A DNA stretch of 64,000 bases from an uncultured Spartobacteria bacterium (GTDB lineage Bacteria > Verrucomicrobiota > Verrucomicrobiia > Chthoniobacterales > Chthoniobacteraceae). The notes beneath the pieces are model-generated. The model saw nothing but the letters and a program-made list of their open reading frames with translations, made no database searches and was not told where the DNA came from. The stretch is taken from positions 1 through 64,000 of the forward strand of contig CAIURC010000038.1 in the NCBI GenBank assembly GCA_903901425.1, read 5' to 3'. The translations under genes were made by a program, and so were the position numbers. Of this stretch, positions 37,231 through 46,097 are shown piece after piece (position 1 is the first letter of the stretch; every line of letters begins with the position of its first letter).

Positions 37231-38457
37231 ATGTCATTTCAGGATTTTGGTCTGGCGGCGACGGTTTTACAGGGGATCGAGGCGATGGGGTATACGGAGC
37301 CGACGCCCATCCAGGCGCGCGCCATCCCGGAGATTTTGGGTGGGCGGGATTTGATGGGGAGCGCTCAGACGGGCACGGGCAAGACGGCGGCGTTTGCGCT
37401 TCCGATTTTGAGCCGGCTGGCGGAGGGGGGGCGGGGTGGAGGGTGTCGGTGTCTCGTGTTGGAGCCGACCCGGGAACTGGCGGCGCAGGTGGATGTGGCG
37501 TTTCGCGACTACGGCCGGCACATGGATCTGAAGGTGGCGTTGATTCAGGGCGGCGTGGGGTTTGGCGGGCAGCGAGAACAAATCCAAGCGGGGCCGGATG
37601 TGATTGTGGCGACCCCGGGCCGGTTGCTGGATTTTTTGGAGCAGGGGGAAATTTCGCTCAAGGATGTGCAGTTTCTGGTGCTGGACGAGGTGGACCGGAT
37701 GCTGGACATGGGGTTTTTGCCGCAGGTGCGGCGGATTGTGGAAAAGTGCCCGAAGCAGAGGCAGACCCTGTTTTTTTCGGCGACGTTGCCGCCGGAGATT
37801 GCGACGATGACGCAGTGGGTATTGAAGGACCCTGTGGTGGTGGAGATCGGGGCGACGCGGACGCCGGCCGAGACGGTGACGCACGCGCTGTACCCGGTGG
37901 CGAAGGACCAGAAGTTTGACCTGCTGCTGGCGATCCTGGAGCAGACCAGCTTCCAGAGTTGCATCATTTTCACGAGCACCAAGGTTGCAGCGGACCAGAT
38001 TGCGGGGCAGTTGCACCGGCTCAAGCACGCTGTGGTGGCGTTGCATTCCAATCGGTCCCAAGCAGAGCGGGTGGAGGCTCTCGAAGGGTTCAAGTCTGGA
38101 AAATACGAGGTTCTTGTGGCGACAGACATCGCGGCCCGGGGATTGGATATTGCCGGGGTCAGCCATGTCATCAATTACGACGTCCCGGGGCACCCGGAGG
38201 ATTACGTGCACAGGATCGGCCGGACTGGGCGTGCACAGAGCTCCGGGGACGCATTCACGATATTCACGGCAGAAGAGGTGGACACGGTGCGTTCGATTGA
38301 GCGGTTTATTTCGGCCAAGATACCGCGGAAGAAGCTGGAGGGCTTCCCGTACCTGTACACGGCATTGTTCAACGAACAGAGTTTGGCGCCGGGCGGGCCC
38401 GGCAAAGGGGTGAGAACGATGAGTGGGTACTCTTTCGGGTCGCGTCGGCGGAGGTAG
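37231..38457 (+). CDS. DEAD-box RNA helicase (RhlE-like)
   Basis: This 408-residue ATP-dependent RNA helicase has both RecA-like domains. The motifs are the Q motif (PTPIQARAIP), I (AQTGTGKT), Ia (PTRELA), II (LDEVDRMLDMGF, DEVD instead of DEAD), III (SAT), V (ATDIAARGLDI) and VI (HRIGRTGRA). The C-terminal tail is short and basic (FGSRRRR). It likely acts in ribosome assembly or RNA turnover. A 281-bp gap with no recognised feature lies upstream; the ATG has a GGGGGA-type ribosome site. Confidence 0.93.
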   Translation: MSFQDFGLAATVLQGIEAMGYTEPTPIQARAIPEILGGRDLMGSAQTGTGKTAAFALPILSRLAEGGRGGGCRCLVLEPTRELAAQVDVAFRDYGRHMDLKVALIQGGVGFGGQREQIQAGPDVIVATPGRLLDFLEQGEISLKDVQFLVLDEVDRMLDMGFLPQVRRIVEKCPKQRQTLFFSATLPPEIATMTQWVLKDPVVVEIGATRTPAETVTHALYPVAKDQKFDLLLAILEQTSFQSCIIFTSTKVAADQIAGQLHRLKHAVVALHSNRSQAERVEALEGFKSGKYEVLVATDIAARGLDIAGVSHVINYDVPGHPEDYVHRIGRTGRAQSSGDAFTIFTAEEVDTVRSIERFISAKIPRKKLEGFPYLYTALFNEQSLAPGGPGKGVRTMSGYSFGSRRRR

Positions 38458-38520
38458 CGCCGCGGGTGCGAAGGTACTTTTCCAAAACCATTGCAGCTGT
38501 TAGGAAGACGAGTTTTACAT

Positions 38521-39711
38521 ATGGCACGCAGCATCATTGACTCCAGCCGGTTGGAGCGGATTGAGTTCAGCAACGACGAGATTGCGCGGTATTCGCGGCA
38601 TTTGATCATGCCCGAGGTCACGATGGAGGGGCAGAAGCGGATCAAGGCCGCGAGCGTGCTCTGTATCGGGACCGGCGGTCTGGGATCCCCGATTGCTCTG
38701 TACCTAGCCGCCGCCGGGGTTGGCCGCCTGGGTTTGGTGGACGGCGACACGGTGGACTTTTCAAATTTGCAGCGCCAGATCTTGCACGGAACGCGGGATG
38801 TAGGCCGTAAAAAGCTCAATTCCGCCAGGGACAGGATTCGGGAGGTGAACCCGAATGTGCAGGTGGATTTGTATGACAGCTTTTTCACGGCTGAGAATGC
38901 CCGGCAGATTTCGCTTCCGTACGACATCATCATTGACGGCACGGACAATTTTCCGACCCGGTATCTGTCCAACGACATCAGCGTGTTTTTGAAGAAGCCG
39001 AACGTGTACGGCTCGATCTTCAGGTTTGATGGGCAGTGCACCGTGTTTGCGCCGCATCTTGGGGGGCCGTGCTACCGGTGCATGTTCCCTGAGCCGCCGC
39101 CGCCGGGAATGGTTCCGAGTTGTGCTGAGGGTGGGGTGCTCGGAGTGCTGCCCGGGATCATTGGGGTGATGCAGGCGATTGAGGCCATCAAGCTGATCGT
39201 GGGTGTTGGCGAACCGCTCATGGGGCGACTCATGCATTTTGATGCGCTGAAGATGAAGTTCCGCGAGTTCAAACTGCGCCGGGACCCCAAGTGTCCGGTC
39301 TGTGGTGAAAATCCGACGATCACCGATTTGATCAACTACGAGCAGTTCTGTGGGATCCCGGAGGCCAAGGCGGCTGAGGAGGAGGAGGCCCATGTGCCTG
39401 GAATCAGCGTGGAGGAACTCAAAGCGAAGCTCGGTGCGTCTGAAAAGTTTGTCCTGCTCGATGTCCGGGAACCTTTTGAGTACGATATTTGCAGGATCCC
39501 GGGGTCGCGTTTGATCCCGCTTGGCCAGTTGCCTTCGCGGATGAGCGAACTGGATTCTGCAGACGAGATTGTTTTGCAGTGCAAGACAGGGCTACGTTCC
39601 GCGCGGGCGCTGAAGCTTTTGCAGGAGGCAGGCTTTGGGAAGCTTTGGAATTTGGAAGGTGGGATCGCGGCTTGGGCGGAGCGCGTGGATCCCTCGGTGC
39701 CCAAGTACTGA
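38521..39711 (+). CDS. moeB: MoeB/ThiF-type E1-like adenylyltransferase with C-terminal rhodanese domain
   Basis: This 396-residue protein activates the C-terminus of a small sulfur-carrier protein (MoaD/ThiS-like) by adenylation, then sulfurates it. The ATP-binding loop GTGGLGSP, the RQ of NLQRQILH and two zinc CxxC pairs (CYRC, CPVC) are present. The last 100 residues form a rhodanese domain with the active-site loop CKTGLRS. No carrier-protein gene is next to it, so the pathway (molybdopterin, thiamine, or cysteine/tRNA thiolation) is open. An ATG at 38521 gives the standard start. Confidence 0.9.
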   Translation: MARSIIDSSRLERIEFSNDEIARYSRHLIMPEVTMEGQKRIKAASVLCIGTGGLGSPIALYLAAAGVGRLGLVDGDTVDFSNLQRQILHGTRDVGRKKLNSARDRIREVNPNVQVDLYDSFFTAENARQISLPYDIIIDGTDNFPTRYLSNDISVFLKKPNVYGSIFRFDGQCTVFAPHLGGPCYRCMFPEPPPPGMVPSCAEGGVLGVLPGIIGVMQAIEAIKLIVGVGEPLMGRLMHFDALKMKFREFKLRRDPKCPVCGENPTITDLINYEQFCGIPEAKAAEEEEAHVPGISVEELKAKLGASEKFVLLDVREPFEYDICRIPGSRLIPLGQLPSRMSELDSADEIVLQCKTGLRSARALKLLQEAGFGKLWNLEGGIAAWAERVDPSVPKY

Positions 39712-39833
39712 AGGGAGTTCGAGCGCGTTTGCCAGTCCGACAATGGCATCTGGGGGGGACTCCCTGGATGCCACGGGGAAGGCAACGGAACCGGATTGCA
39801 ATTGATGAACACGATGAAAAGGAGTCAAGACGC

Positions 39834-40844
39834 ATGAGGATGCTTGTGACCGGCGGAGCCGGTTTTATTGGGAGTTGTTTTGTCCGCGCCGCGCTGGACT
39901 CCGATCCGGACTTGGAGTTGGTGAATGTGGATTTGCTGACCTACGCGGGCAACCCGGCCAATCTGGAGGGAGTGGAGGAGAGTTCTGGAGGACGGTACCG
40001 GTTTGTGAAGGCAGACATCGCTGACCGAGCAGCGATGGAGGCGGTGTTTGCCGAGCGCAAGGGGTGGGATTTCGTGGTGAACCTGGCTGCGGAATCGCAC
40101 GTCGATCGTTCGATCGAATCCGGGGAGAGTTTTGTGCGGACGAATGTGGTGGGCACTTCCGTGCTTTTGGATTGTGCACGGCGCAGCGGGGTGGGGCGGT
40201 TTCTTCAGGTGTCCACCGACGAGGTGTACGGTTCACTGGGTGCGGAAGGCTTGTTCACCGAGAACTCGGCTCTGAAGCCGAGCTCGCCTTATTCTGCGAG
40301 CAAGGCTGGCGCGGATCTTCTGGCGCTGGCGGCGGGACACACACACGGGTTTGAGGTTCTGGTGAGCCGTTGTTCAAACAACTACGGTCCGAGGCAGTAC
40401 CCGGAGAAGCTCATTCCGCTGATGATCCTCAACGCGATGCAGGGCAAGCGGTTGCCGGTTTACGGGGACGGGCTGAATGTGCGGGACTGGATCCACGTGG
40501 AGGATCATTGTTCAGCGCTTCTCGCCGTGTTGCAGAAGGGGCGACCCGGCGAGGTCTACAATATTGGGTCGGGTGGCGAGATGCGAAATATCGATGTGGT
40601 CCGGATGATTCTGCAGGAACTCGGAGCCCCTGAAAGCCTGATCGAGTATGTGCGAGACCGGCCCGGACATGACCGGAGGTACGCGATCGACGCCTCCAAG
40701 GTGCGATCTGAAACCGGGTGGGTTCCCGTGCACGGGCATCTTGAAGGAATCCGCGCCACGGTCCGCTGGTACGTCGGGAACCGGCACTGGTGGGAGCCGC
40801 TTTTGAAGCGCAACGAGGCATTTTCTTCCCAGAAACAGCCGTGA
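39834..40844 (+). CDS. rmlB: dTDP-glucose 4,6-dehydratase
   Basis: This roughly 336-residue SDR enzyme converts dTDP-glucose to the 4-keto-6-deoxy sugar. The NAD-binding motif TGGAGFIGS is at about 5-13, the catalytic YSASK (Y-x-x-x-K) and the STDEVYG region are intact, and SRCSNNYGPRQYPEKLIP is family-typical. The ATG at 39834 follows a clear AAGGAG ribosome site; the frame is open further upstream but not coding. It overlaps rmlD by GTGA. No rmlA or rmlC is in the window, so they must lie elsewhere, or the product is another sugar. Confidence 0.92.
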   Translation: MRMLVTGGAGFIGSCFVRAALDSDPDLELVNVDLLTYAGNPANLEGVEESSGGRYRFVKADIADRAAMEAVFAERKGWDFVVNLAAESHVDRSIESGESFVRTNVVGTSVLLDCARRSGVGRFLQVSTDEVYGSLGAEGLFTENSALKPSSPYSASKAGADLLALAAGHTHGFEVLVSRCSNNYGPRQYPEKLIPLMILNAMQGKRLPVYGDGLNVRDWIHVEDHCSALLAVLQKGRPGEVYNIGSGGEMRNIDVVRMILQELGAPESLIEYVRDRPGHDRRYAIDASKVRSETGWVPVHGHLEGIRATVRWYVGNRHWWEPLLKRNEAFSSQKQP

Positions 40845-41734
40845 GTGGTACGCGGATTCTGGTGCTTGGAGCCGGGGGAAGGCTTGGGGCGGCGCTGGTG
40901 CGCGAATGGGGTGGGCCGGCGCGTGGCGTGGAGGGGTTGGACCGCCAAGCGCTTGACTTCTCGGATCTTGAAGCGGTCCGGAGGACGGTTTCGGAACGCG
41001 AGTTTGATGTGGTTGCAAACTGTGCGGCGTTGACGGATGTGGACAGGTGCGAGCGGGAACCGGAGCTGGGTTTTTTGGTGAACAGCAGGGCGGTGAGTGT
41101 TCTTGCCGCCGTGTGTGCGGCCAAAGGGGCGCGGTTGCTTCATGTCAGCACGGACTACGTTTTTGACGGCGAAAAAAGGGAGCCGTATGTGGAGGAGGAC
41201 GAGGCCCGGCCGGTGAGCGAGTACGGGCGGTCGAAGCTGGCGGGTGAGGAAGCTGTTCTGGCCGCTTCCGGGCAGAACCTGGTGGTTCGGGTTTCTTGGG
41301 TTTTTGGTCCTGACCGTCCGAGTTTTGTGGATGGGATTTTGAGAAAGGCGCGGGAGGGCGGCGAGCTGTCGGCGGTGGCGGACAAGTTTGCGGCGCCGAC
41401 CTACACTCTGGACGCGGCGCGCGGGATGCGTGCCTTGATCGAGGGGGGGGCGAGCGGGTTGGTGCATTTGTGCAACCGGGGCGGTTGCAGTTGGCGGGAT
41501 TATGGGCAGTACGCGCTGGAGTGTGCCAGCGAGGCGGGGACTGTGCTCAAGCAGCGGGAAGTTCTTCCAATCCAGATGGCTGACCTGAAGGCGTTTGTTG
41601 CCAAAAGGCCCGTGTACAGTGTGATGGATCCGGGCAGGTTTGAGCGGCTAACCGGAAGCCGGATGCGGACCTGGGAGGAGTCGGTGGCGGAGTACGTTCG
41701 GGGAATGGCACGCCAGGAGTCTGGCCGGAAGTAA
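40841..41734 (+). CDS. rmlD: dTDP-4-dehydrorhamnose reductase
   Basis: This roughly 297-residue reductase of the extended SDR family acts at the end of dTDP-rhamnose synthesis. The nucleotide motif GAGGRLGAAL is at the start, and STDYVFDG and YGRSKLAGEE (catalytic Tyr/Lys) are intact. The GTG at 40841 overlaps the rmlB stop (GTGA), which supports coupled translation. It is the last gene before the convergent polymerase gene. Confidence 0.92.
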   Translation: MSGTRILVLGAGGRLGAALVREWGGPARGVEGLDRQALDFSDLEAVRRTVSEREFDVVANCAALTDVDRCEREPELGFLVNSRAVSVLAAVCAAKGARLLHVSTDYVFDGEKREPYVEEDEARPVSEYGRSKLAGEEAVLAASGQNLVVRVSWVFGPDRPSFVDGILRKAREGGELSAVADKFAAPTYTLDAARGMRALIEGGASGLVHLCNRGGCSWRDYGQYALECASEAGTVLKQREVLPIQMADLKAFVAKRPVYSVMDPGRFERLTGSRMRTWEESVAEYVRGMARQESGRK

Positions 41735-41761
41735 ACCGGGTCCTCTTCGGGGGGCGGCGGG

Positions 41762-44104
41762 TCAGCCGTTCCAGGATCGCCATGCGGCCTCCCAGTCTCC
41801 CAGCGCGGAGTGGAGTCGGAATTGTAGGAAGGCCAGATAAGCGGGTGCGTTGGGCAGTGCGCGGACCCGTCCGAGCGTCTTGAGGGCCTCGCGAGGGCGG
41901 CCTGCCTTTTCCTGCGCAAGGAGCAGGGTGATTCCCAGGATCGGGTCGGAAGGGTTTTTAGCGAACCTCCGTTCCAGTTCGGGCAGCGGCTCCCGGGCAG
42001 GAAGATCCGGGATGGAGGGACGGGCTACATAACGGAGCGCAAGGCTGCAGGCATCCTTGAATGCGCCCTGGTCCACCATGCGCAGCGCCAGACAGCGCCA
42101 GCCATCTTTGTGGAGTTGCGGACGGTCCTGGAGGTGCTTGATCAACGTGTCCCGGCTCGGTTTTGAGCACCACCATTCAAAAAGTTTTTTACGCTGCTCG
42201 GAGGAGAAGGTGGCAAAGTCCGGGTCCGTTTCAAGAAGGATCCCGGTTTCCTGCTCCCATTCGGCAGTGGAGGCGCTTTGGAGATAGACCATAAGCAGGG
42301 AGCGGTCAGCGTCCGCCAGCGGACGCAAACGCAGGCGCTGTTCAGTACGCGGACCGACAGCGCCAAGGCAGGATCTAAAAACCTCGTCCCGTGGAATTGT
42401 GGATTTGGAGGCGCGGCGAAGCGCCTCCTCAAGTGCATCGATGGCCTCCTGCTGCTGGCCGGCTGCCTGCCAGAGGCTGCCCTCCTCCAGACAGATCGCG
42501 ACCAAGTACGGGTGGAGCTGGCGGGCAGCGGCAAATCCAGCCCGGGCTGTTTGGATGTCCGGTTCGGGAAACTGAACCGAGGCTGCGGCTTTGAGAAAAT
42601 GCAGCCTCCAGTTCAGGGGCGAGATTTGGAGTGCCTTGCTCGAGAGGTCCACAATTTGTTCGAAGTCGTCCTGCGCGGACGCCGCGTCGATGCGTTTTTG
42701 CAGGCGGGCAAGCCTCTGGGAGGGGAGGGCCCAAGGCAGGGAGTCGGGGGACTGGTCGGCAGATGGGCGCGAGGCGGAAACCGATTCCGCCGAGACGAGT
42801 GCGCCGAGCAGAAGGAGCCCGAGGCCACCCAGTCGCCAGATTCCGGGTGAACCGGCAACCCGCTCTTTCTCGGGATTTGCGGCCAGGCTCAGGAGCAGGA
42901 GTGCGGGAACCACGGAACCGAGTCTGTGTCCCGGGACGTCTAACGCGCTGTGAAGGAGGAAGGCGGCGCAGGCCACCGCGAGAGTGACGCGCAGTCTACG
43001 GTCGGAGCCGTTGGGAAAAGGCAAAGAACGTCCCAGCCACCATGCTGCAGATGCCAGGAGGAGAAGAGCCACGGGCCATCCCAGTTCGCCCGCCGCCCAT
43101 AGCCAGTCACTCTCAGGGTGAATGGCCACGTTCTGGCCGGCCGAGAGACGTCGCACCGGGCCAAAAAGTGCTGAAAAATTGCCTGCACCGCACCCGAGGA
43201 AGGGGTGGAGTGAGGAAAAGGACAGGGCATCGATTTGGAGGGCGGTCCGCAGGTCGTCAGAGAACTCCGTTTTGGACTGAATCCGGTGCAACAACTTTCC
43301 CCCGAACAGGAAAAACGCTGTGAGGAGAAAAAATCCGCACGCCGCTGCAACTGCTGCTGTTTTCCGGTTTTGGGTGGAAAAGCAGTGCCAAACGGTGACT
43401 GCAAGAACGCCGAGGAAGAGGAGTGCGATTCCAGCCCGGGAGTTCAGGCGGATCAGGGAGGCGAGCAGCACGGGGAGCAGGAGCAGCCATGCCCAGTTTT
43501 TTGGGGAAACGGGAGAGTCCTGGGAGGATGGGAGAGCCCGCAGGGCAAGGCCAAAGGCCAGGATGGCAGCCATGGACAGGACGTTGGCGGATTGGTTTCG
43601 GTTCGGGAAAAACCCAAAAACATCGGTCGGCCAGAATGGCAGATGAATCCTGCTGGAATGGGCAGCGAGTGCGAGAATCGACAGGAGAGTCATTCCAAGC
43701 ACGAGCCCACCCGTTGCGTTGGCCCTTTCCCTGTTAGTCCAGGGGTGCGTGGAGAGGTAGAGGCTCCAGAGCAGCGCTGAGCCGAACAGGAGGAGGGATT
43801 CCAAGGTCAGCCACGGCTGCGGGGAGCGGGTGCGTGGCATTGGGATGCCCAGAGTGGAGAGGAGGTGTGTCTCCGGAAGTGGGGGCGTAGGAAGATACGC
43901 GGACAGGGCGCAAGTCCATGCCAACCCGCCCGCTACCAGCAGGAACCGGGGCGGGTTCTGGAGCGGGGGAGCCAGCAGAAGAGATAATCCCATTAGCACC
44001 CAAAGGATACCGATGGCTCCGGGCGAAGTGGAGCCCCCCATGGCCGGGGCCAGTAGGGAGACGGCGACGATCCAGAGAATCCTTGGCGTGGGTGGAAGGT
44101 GCAT
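41762..44104 (-). CDS. O-antigen ligase/polymerase family membrane protein with C-terminal helical repeats
   Basis: This 780-residue protein has about 11-12 membrane segments in its first 440 residues, including the periplasmic-loop motif HPESDWLWAAGELGW typical of the Wzy/WaaL ligase-polymerase superfamily. A long soluble tail (about 470-780) has TPR-like helices such as ALPSQRLARLQKRID and QEAIDALEEALRRA. This tail is unusual for ligases and could bind polymer or regulate chain length. It is opposite in direction to the glycan operon. The ATG at 44104 is chosen; upstream open frame sequence is not protein-like. Confidence 0.8.
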   Translation of the reverse strand: MHLPPTPRILWIVAVSLLAPAMGGSTSPGAIGILWVLMGLSLLLAPPLQNPPRFLLVAGGLAWTCALSAYLPTPPLPETHLLSTLGIPMPRTRSPQPWLTLESLLLFGSALLWSLYLSTHPWTNRERANATGGLVLGMTLLSILALAAHSSRIHLPFWPTDVFGFFPNRNQSANVLSMAAILAFGLALRALPSSQDSPVSPKNWAWLLLLPVLLASLIRLNSRAGIALLFLGVLAVTVWHCFSTQNRKTAAVAAACGFFLLTAFFLFGGKLLHRIQSKTEFSDDLRTALQIDALSFSSLHPFLGCGAGNFSALFGPVRRLSAGQNVAIHPESDWLWAAGELGWPVALLLLASAAWWLGRSLPFPNGSDRRLRVTLAVACAAFLLHSALDVPGHRLGSVVPALLLLSLAANPEKERVAGSPGIWRLGGLGLLLLGALVSAESVSASRPSADQSPDSLPWALPSQRLARLQKRIDAASAQDDFEQIVDLSSKALQISPLNWRLHFLKAAASVQFPEPDIQTARAGFAAARQLHPYLVAICLEEGSLWQAAGQQQEAIDALEEALRRASKSTIPRDEVFRSCLGAVGPRTEQRLRLRPLADADRSLLMVYLQSASTAEWEQETGILLETDPDFATFSSEQRKKLFEWWCSKPSRDTLIKHLQDRPQLHKDGWRCLALRMVDQGAFKDACSLALRYVARPSIPDLPAREPLPELERRFAKNPSDPILGITLLLAQEKAGRPREALKTLGRVRALPNAPAYLAFLQFRLHSALGDWEAAWRSWNG

Positions 44105-44220
44105 CAGGGTGTGGGAAAGCAGGAGGCGCGGCGGTCTGTGCGGTTGTTCGGGGGAAAGCCGTCGACAACAGGGAACGATTCTGTTAGAGAACAAGAGAAC
44201 TCATAGGAGGCTCCCCAGCT

Positions 44221-44877
44221 ATGGCGAAACAAATAAAATCCACTTCGTCCTCTCTTCCTCTCCGATATTTCCCCCGGATTTGTTCCATGTTCATGGCCGG
44301 TTTGGTGGCGGGTTGGGTGGGAGCTTTTGGGGGTGTGCCAGATGCGCGGGCTGACGATCCGCCGACTCTGGAAGAGTACCTCAACGGCCGGATGGTGGAC
44401 CTCACAAATCCTTCTTCCGCCTCCTCGCTCATTGGGGCATTCCGGGCAACTGCAGGAATGCCAACGACTCTGAATCTGAAGCGGAGTTTGACCATAGACG
44501 GCACCGGCAAAGTGGACGCGGACGGGAAACCTGTGGTGGTGTTGAACCTGATGGATTTGACGCTTGCCCGGGATGTTGTGCTTACGCTCAGGAGCAGGAC
44601 GCCCGGTACGAAGTTCGTGATCAACGTGAGGCGGAACTTCGCTCTGAACAACGCCAAGATCGTGCTGAATGGTGTTTCCCAGGAGGACGTGGTGTATAAT
44701 TTTCTCGGGGCGGGAGCGCCCCGGCTGACAGGGGCTTCAAAGCTTTCGGGGCGGATGTTGTCCATGGTGAACACCAACGTCAGCGGTTTCGGGTTGATCG
44801 TAGGCAAACCGATTGGCGGTGGAGTGAATCTGACGGGCAACGGGACCAAGACGGACGCTCCTCTTGTGAGCCGGTAG
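44221..44877 (+). CDS. Exported protein resembling the choice-of-anchor A / collagen-binding-like domain
   Basis: This 218-residue protein has a long signal peptide, with cleavage expected after DARA (residue 44). The mature part has beta-strand repeats, notably FALNNAKIVLNGVSQEDVVYNF, with the pattern of choice-of-anchor A domains. No clear C-terminal membrane anchor or PEP-CTERM tail is seen. A strong AGGAGG ribosome site precedes the ATG. Its place at the head of the glycan operon hints at a surface adhesin or a polymer-binding protein; this is inference. Confidence 0.6.
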   Translation: MAKQIKSTSSSLPLRYFPRICSMFMAGLVAGWVGAFGGVPDARADDPPTLEEYLNGRMVDLTNPSSASSLIGAFRATAGMPTTLNLKRSLTIDGTGKVDADGKPVVVLNLMDLTLARDVVLTLRSRTPGTKFVINVRRNFALNNAKIVLNGVSQEDVVYNFLGAGAPRLTGASKLSGRMLSMVNTNVSGFGLIVGKPIGGGVNLTGNGTKTDAPLVSR

Positions 44878-44990
44878 GCTCAGGCAGTTTCCATCCAGAC
44901 CGTGATCCCATCCATGGGAGCGCTCATAGCACTCAATGAGGCCGCATCCTCTCGAGTGAATCCCTCCGGAGGAGATCACCTGATCCCGGA

Positions 44991-46097
44991 ATGCGCATTT
45001 TGATTCTCAACCAGTACGGCGCTTCGGATGACGCGCCCACGGGCAAACTTTTTGGGGAGGTTGCGGAGGACTGGACCAAGGCCGGGCACGAGTGCGAGTT
45101 TGTGTCAGCGGAACGGGGCTACCGAGACCGTTGCGGGGGACGTTGGGGAAGGGAGTTCTGTTCCCTAGCCTCCCTCCTGTGGGGAGGAGTGTCCGCCAAG
45201 CGGGCGGACCTGATCCTCGCCGGCAGTTCTCCTCCCTGTGTCCTGGTGGTTGCAGCGCTGGCGGCAGCTTGGCACGGAGCGGTTCTTGTGCACTGGGCCA
45301 TGGATTTGTACCCGGAGCTTGGGAGCAGGCTGGCAGGCAGGGCGGCTCGGGCTTGCGCGGGAGTCTTGCAGGGATGGATGCGGAGCGCGTATGCCCGCTG
45401 TCAGACCGTGGTGACTCTGGACGGGGATATGGTCCGGGTCTTGGAAGGGTACGGAGTTTCGGCGAGAGTGATCCGTCCTTGGGTGTGCGGGGCGCATTTC
45501 GGGAGGGGGAGTAGTGTCGAGTCGGTTCCGGACGGGGCCGGTGAGCGGCCGTTTTTCCGGTGGGCATATTCTGGGAATTTGGGGCGTGCGCATGAGTGGC
45601 GGACTCTTCTAGAGGCGCAGGCATTGTTGGAGGCTCGAGGGGTTGAGGCGGAACTGGTGTTCCAAGGGGGGGGGGCTGCATGGAAACCTGCCAGCGAGTA
45701 TGCGAGCCGACTGGGGCTTCGCCGGTGCCGCTGGATGCCATATGTGCCTGAGGCCGAACTGGTACCGCGCCTGCTGGGGAACGACTGCCTTGTGGCCACC
45801 CAGTTGCCAGAGGCCAGAGGGTGCCTTTGGCCAAGCAAACTTGCCCTTTTTCTCGGAATGCCGCGTCCCGTTCTTTGGGTGGGGCCGTCTGGGGGCGCTG
45901 TTGCCAAGTTTCTCGAGGGTAAGGAGGGGGTGGGGTGTTATGCGTGCGGGGATATCGAAGGGGTTGCCGACTGGGTGGAGAGGAGGATGGCGCTGGGAAG
46001 TCATGTGGCGCCGGTTCTGGACATGGGGGAGGAGCGGAGCCGAGGGCTGGAGGGCTGGAGGGCGATCCTAGACCAGGTCACCGGGGGGGCTGGATGA
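44991..46097 (+). CDS. Glycosyltransferase, GT4-like (WcaI-type)
   Basis: This 368-residue GT-B enzyme begins MRILILNQYGASDDAPTG and resembles the WcaI group of colanic-acid transferases. A C-terminal donor-binding region is seen from FRWAYSGNLGRAHEWRTLLEA to PSKLALFLGMPRPVLW, but the Glu of the EX7E motif is not clear. The acceptor is unknown. It is the first gene of the long operon and its stop overlaps the sugar-transferase start (ATGA). Confidence 0.8.
   Translation: MRILILNQYGASDDAPTGKLFGEVAEDWTKAGHECEFVSAERGYRDRCGGRWGREFCSLASLLWGGVSAKRADLILAGSSPPCVLVVAALAAAWHGAVLVHWAMDLYPELGSRLAGRAARACAGVLQGWMRSAYARCQTVVTLDGDMVRVLEGYGVSARVIRPWVCGAHFGRGSSVESVPDGAGERPFFRWAYSGNLGRAHEWRTLLEAQALLEARGVEAELVFQGGGAAWKPASEYASRLGLRRCRWMPYVPEAELVPRLLGNDCLVATQLPEARGCLWPSKLALFLGMPRPVLWVGPSGGAVAKFLEGKEGVGCYACGDIEGVADWVERRMALGSHVAPVLDMGEERSRGLEGWRAILDQVTGGAG

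Noticed and set aside
41762-44104. Wzy-like protein as a transporter (Wzx-like flippase)
   Set aside because: The periplasmic-loop motif and the soluble repeat tail fit ligase/polymerase better than the MATE-like flippases.
44878-44990. Riboswitch (c-di-GMP type) before the glycan operon
   Set aside because: Only short palindromes are visible and the conserved riboswitch core is absent.
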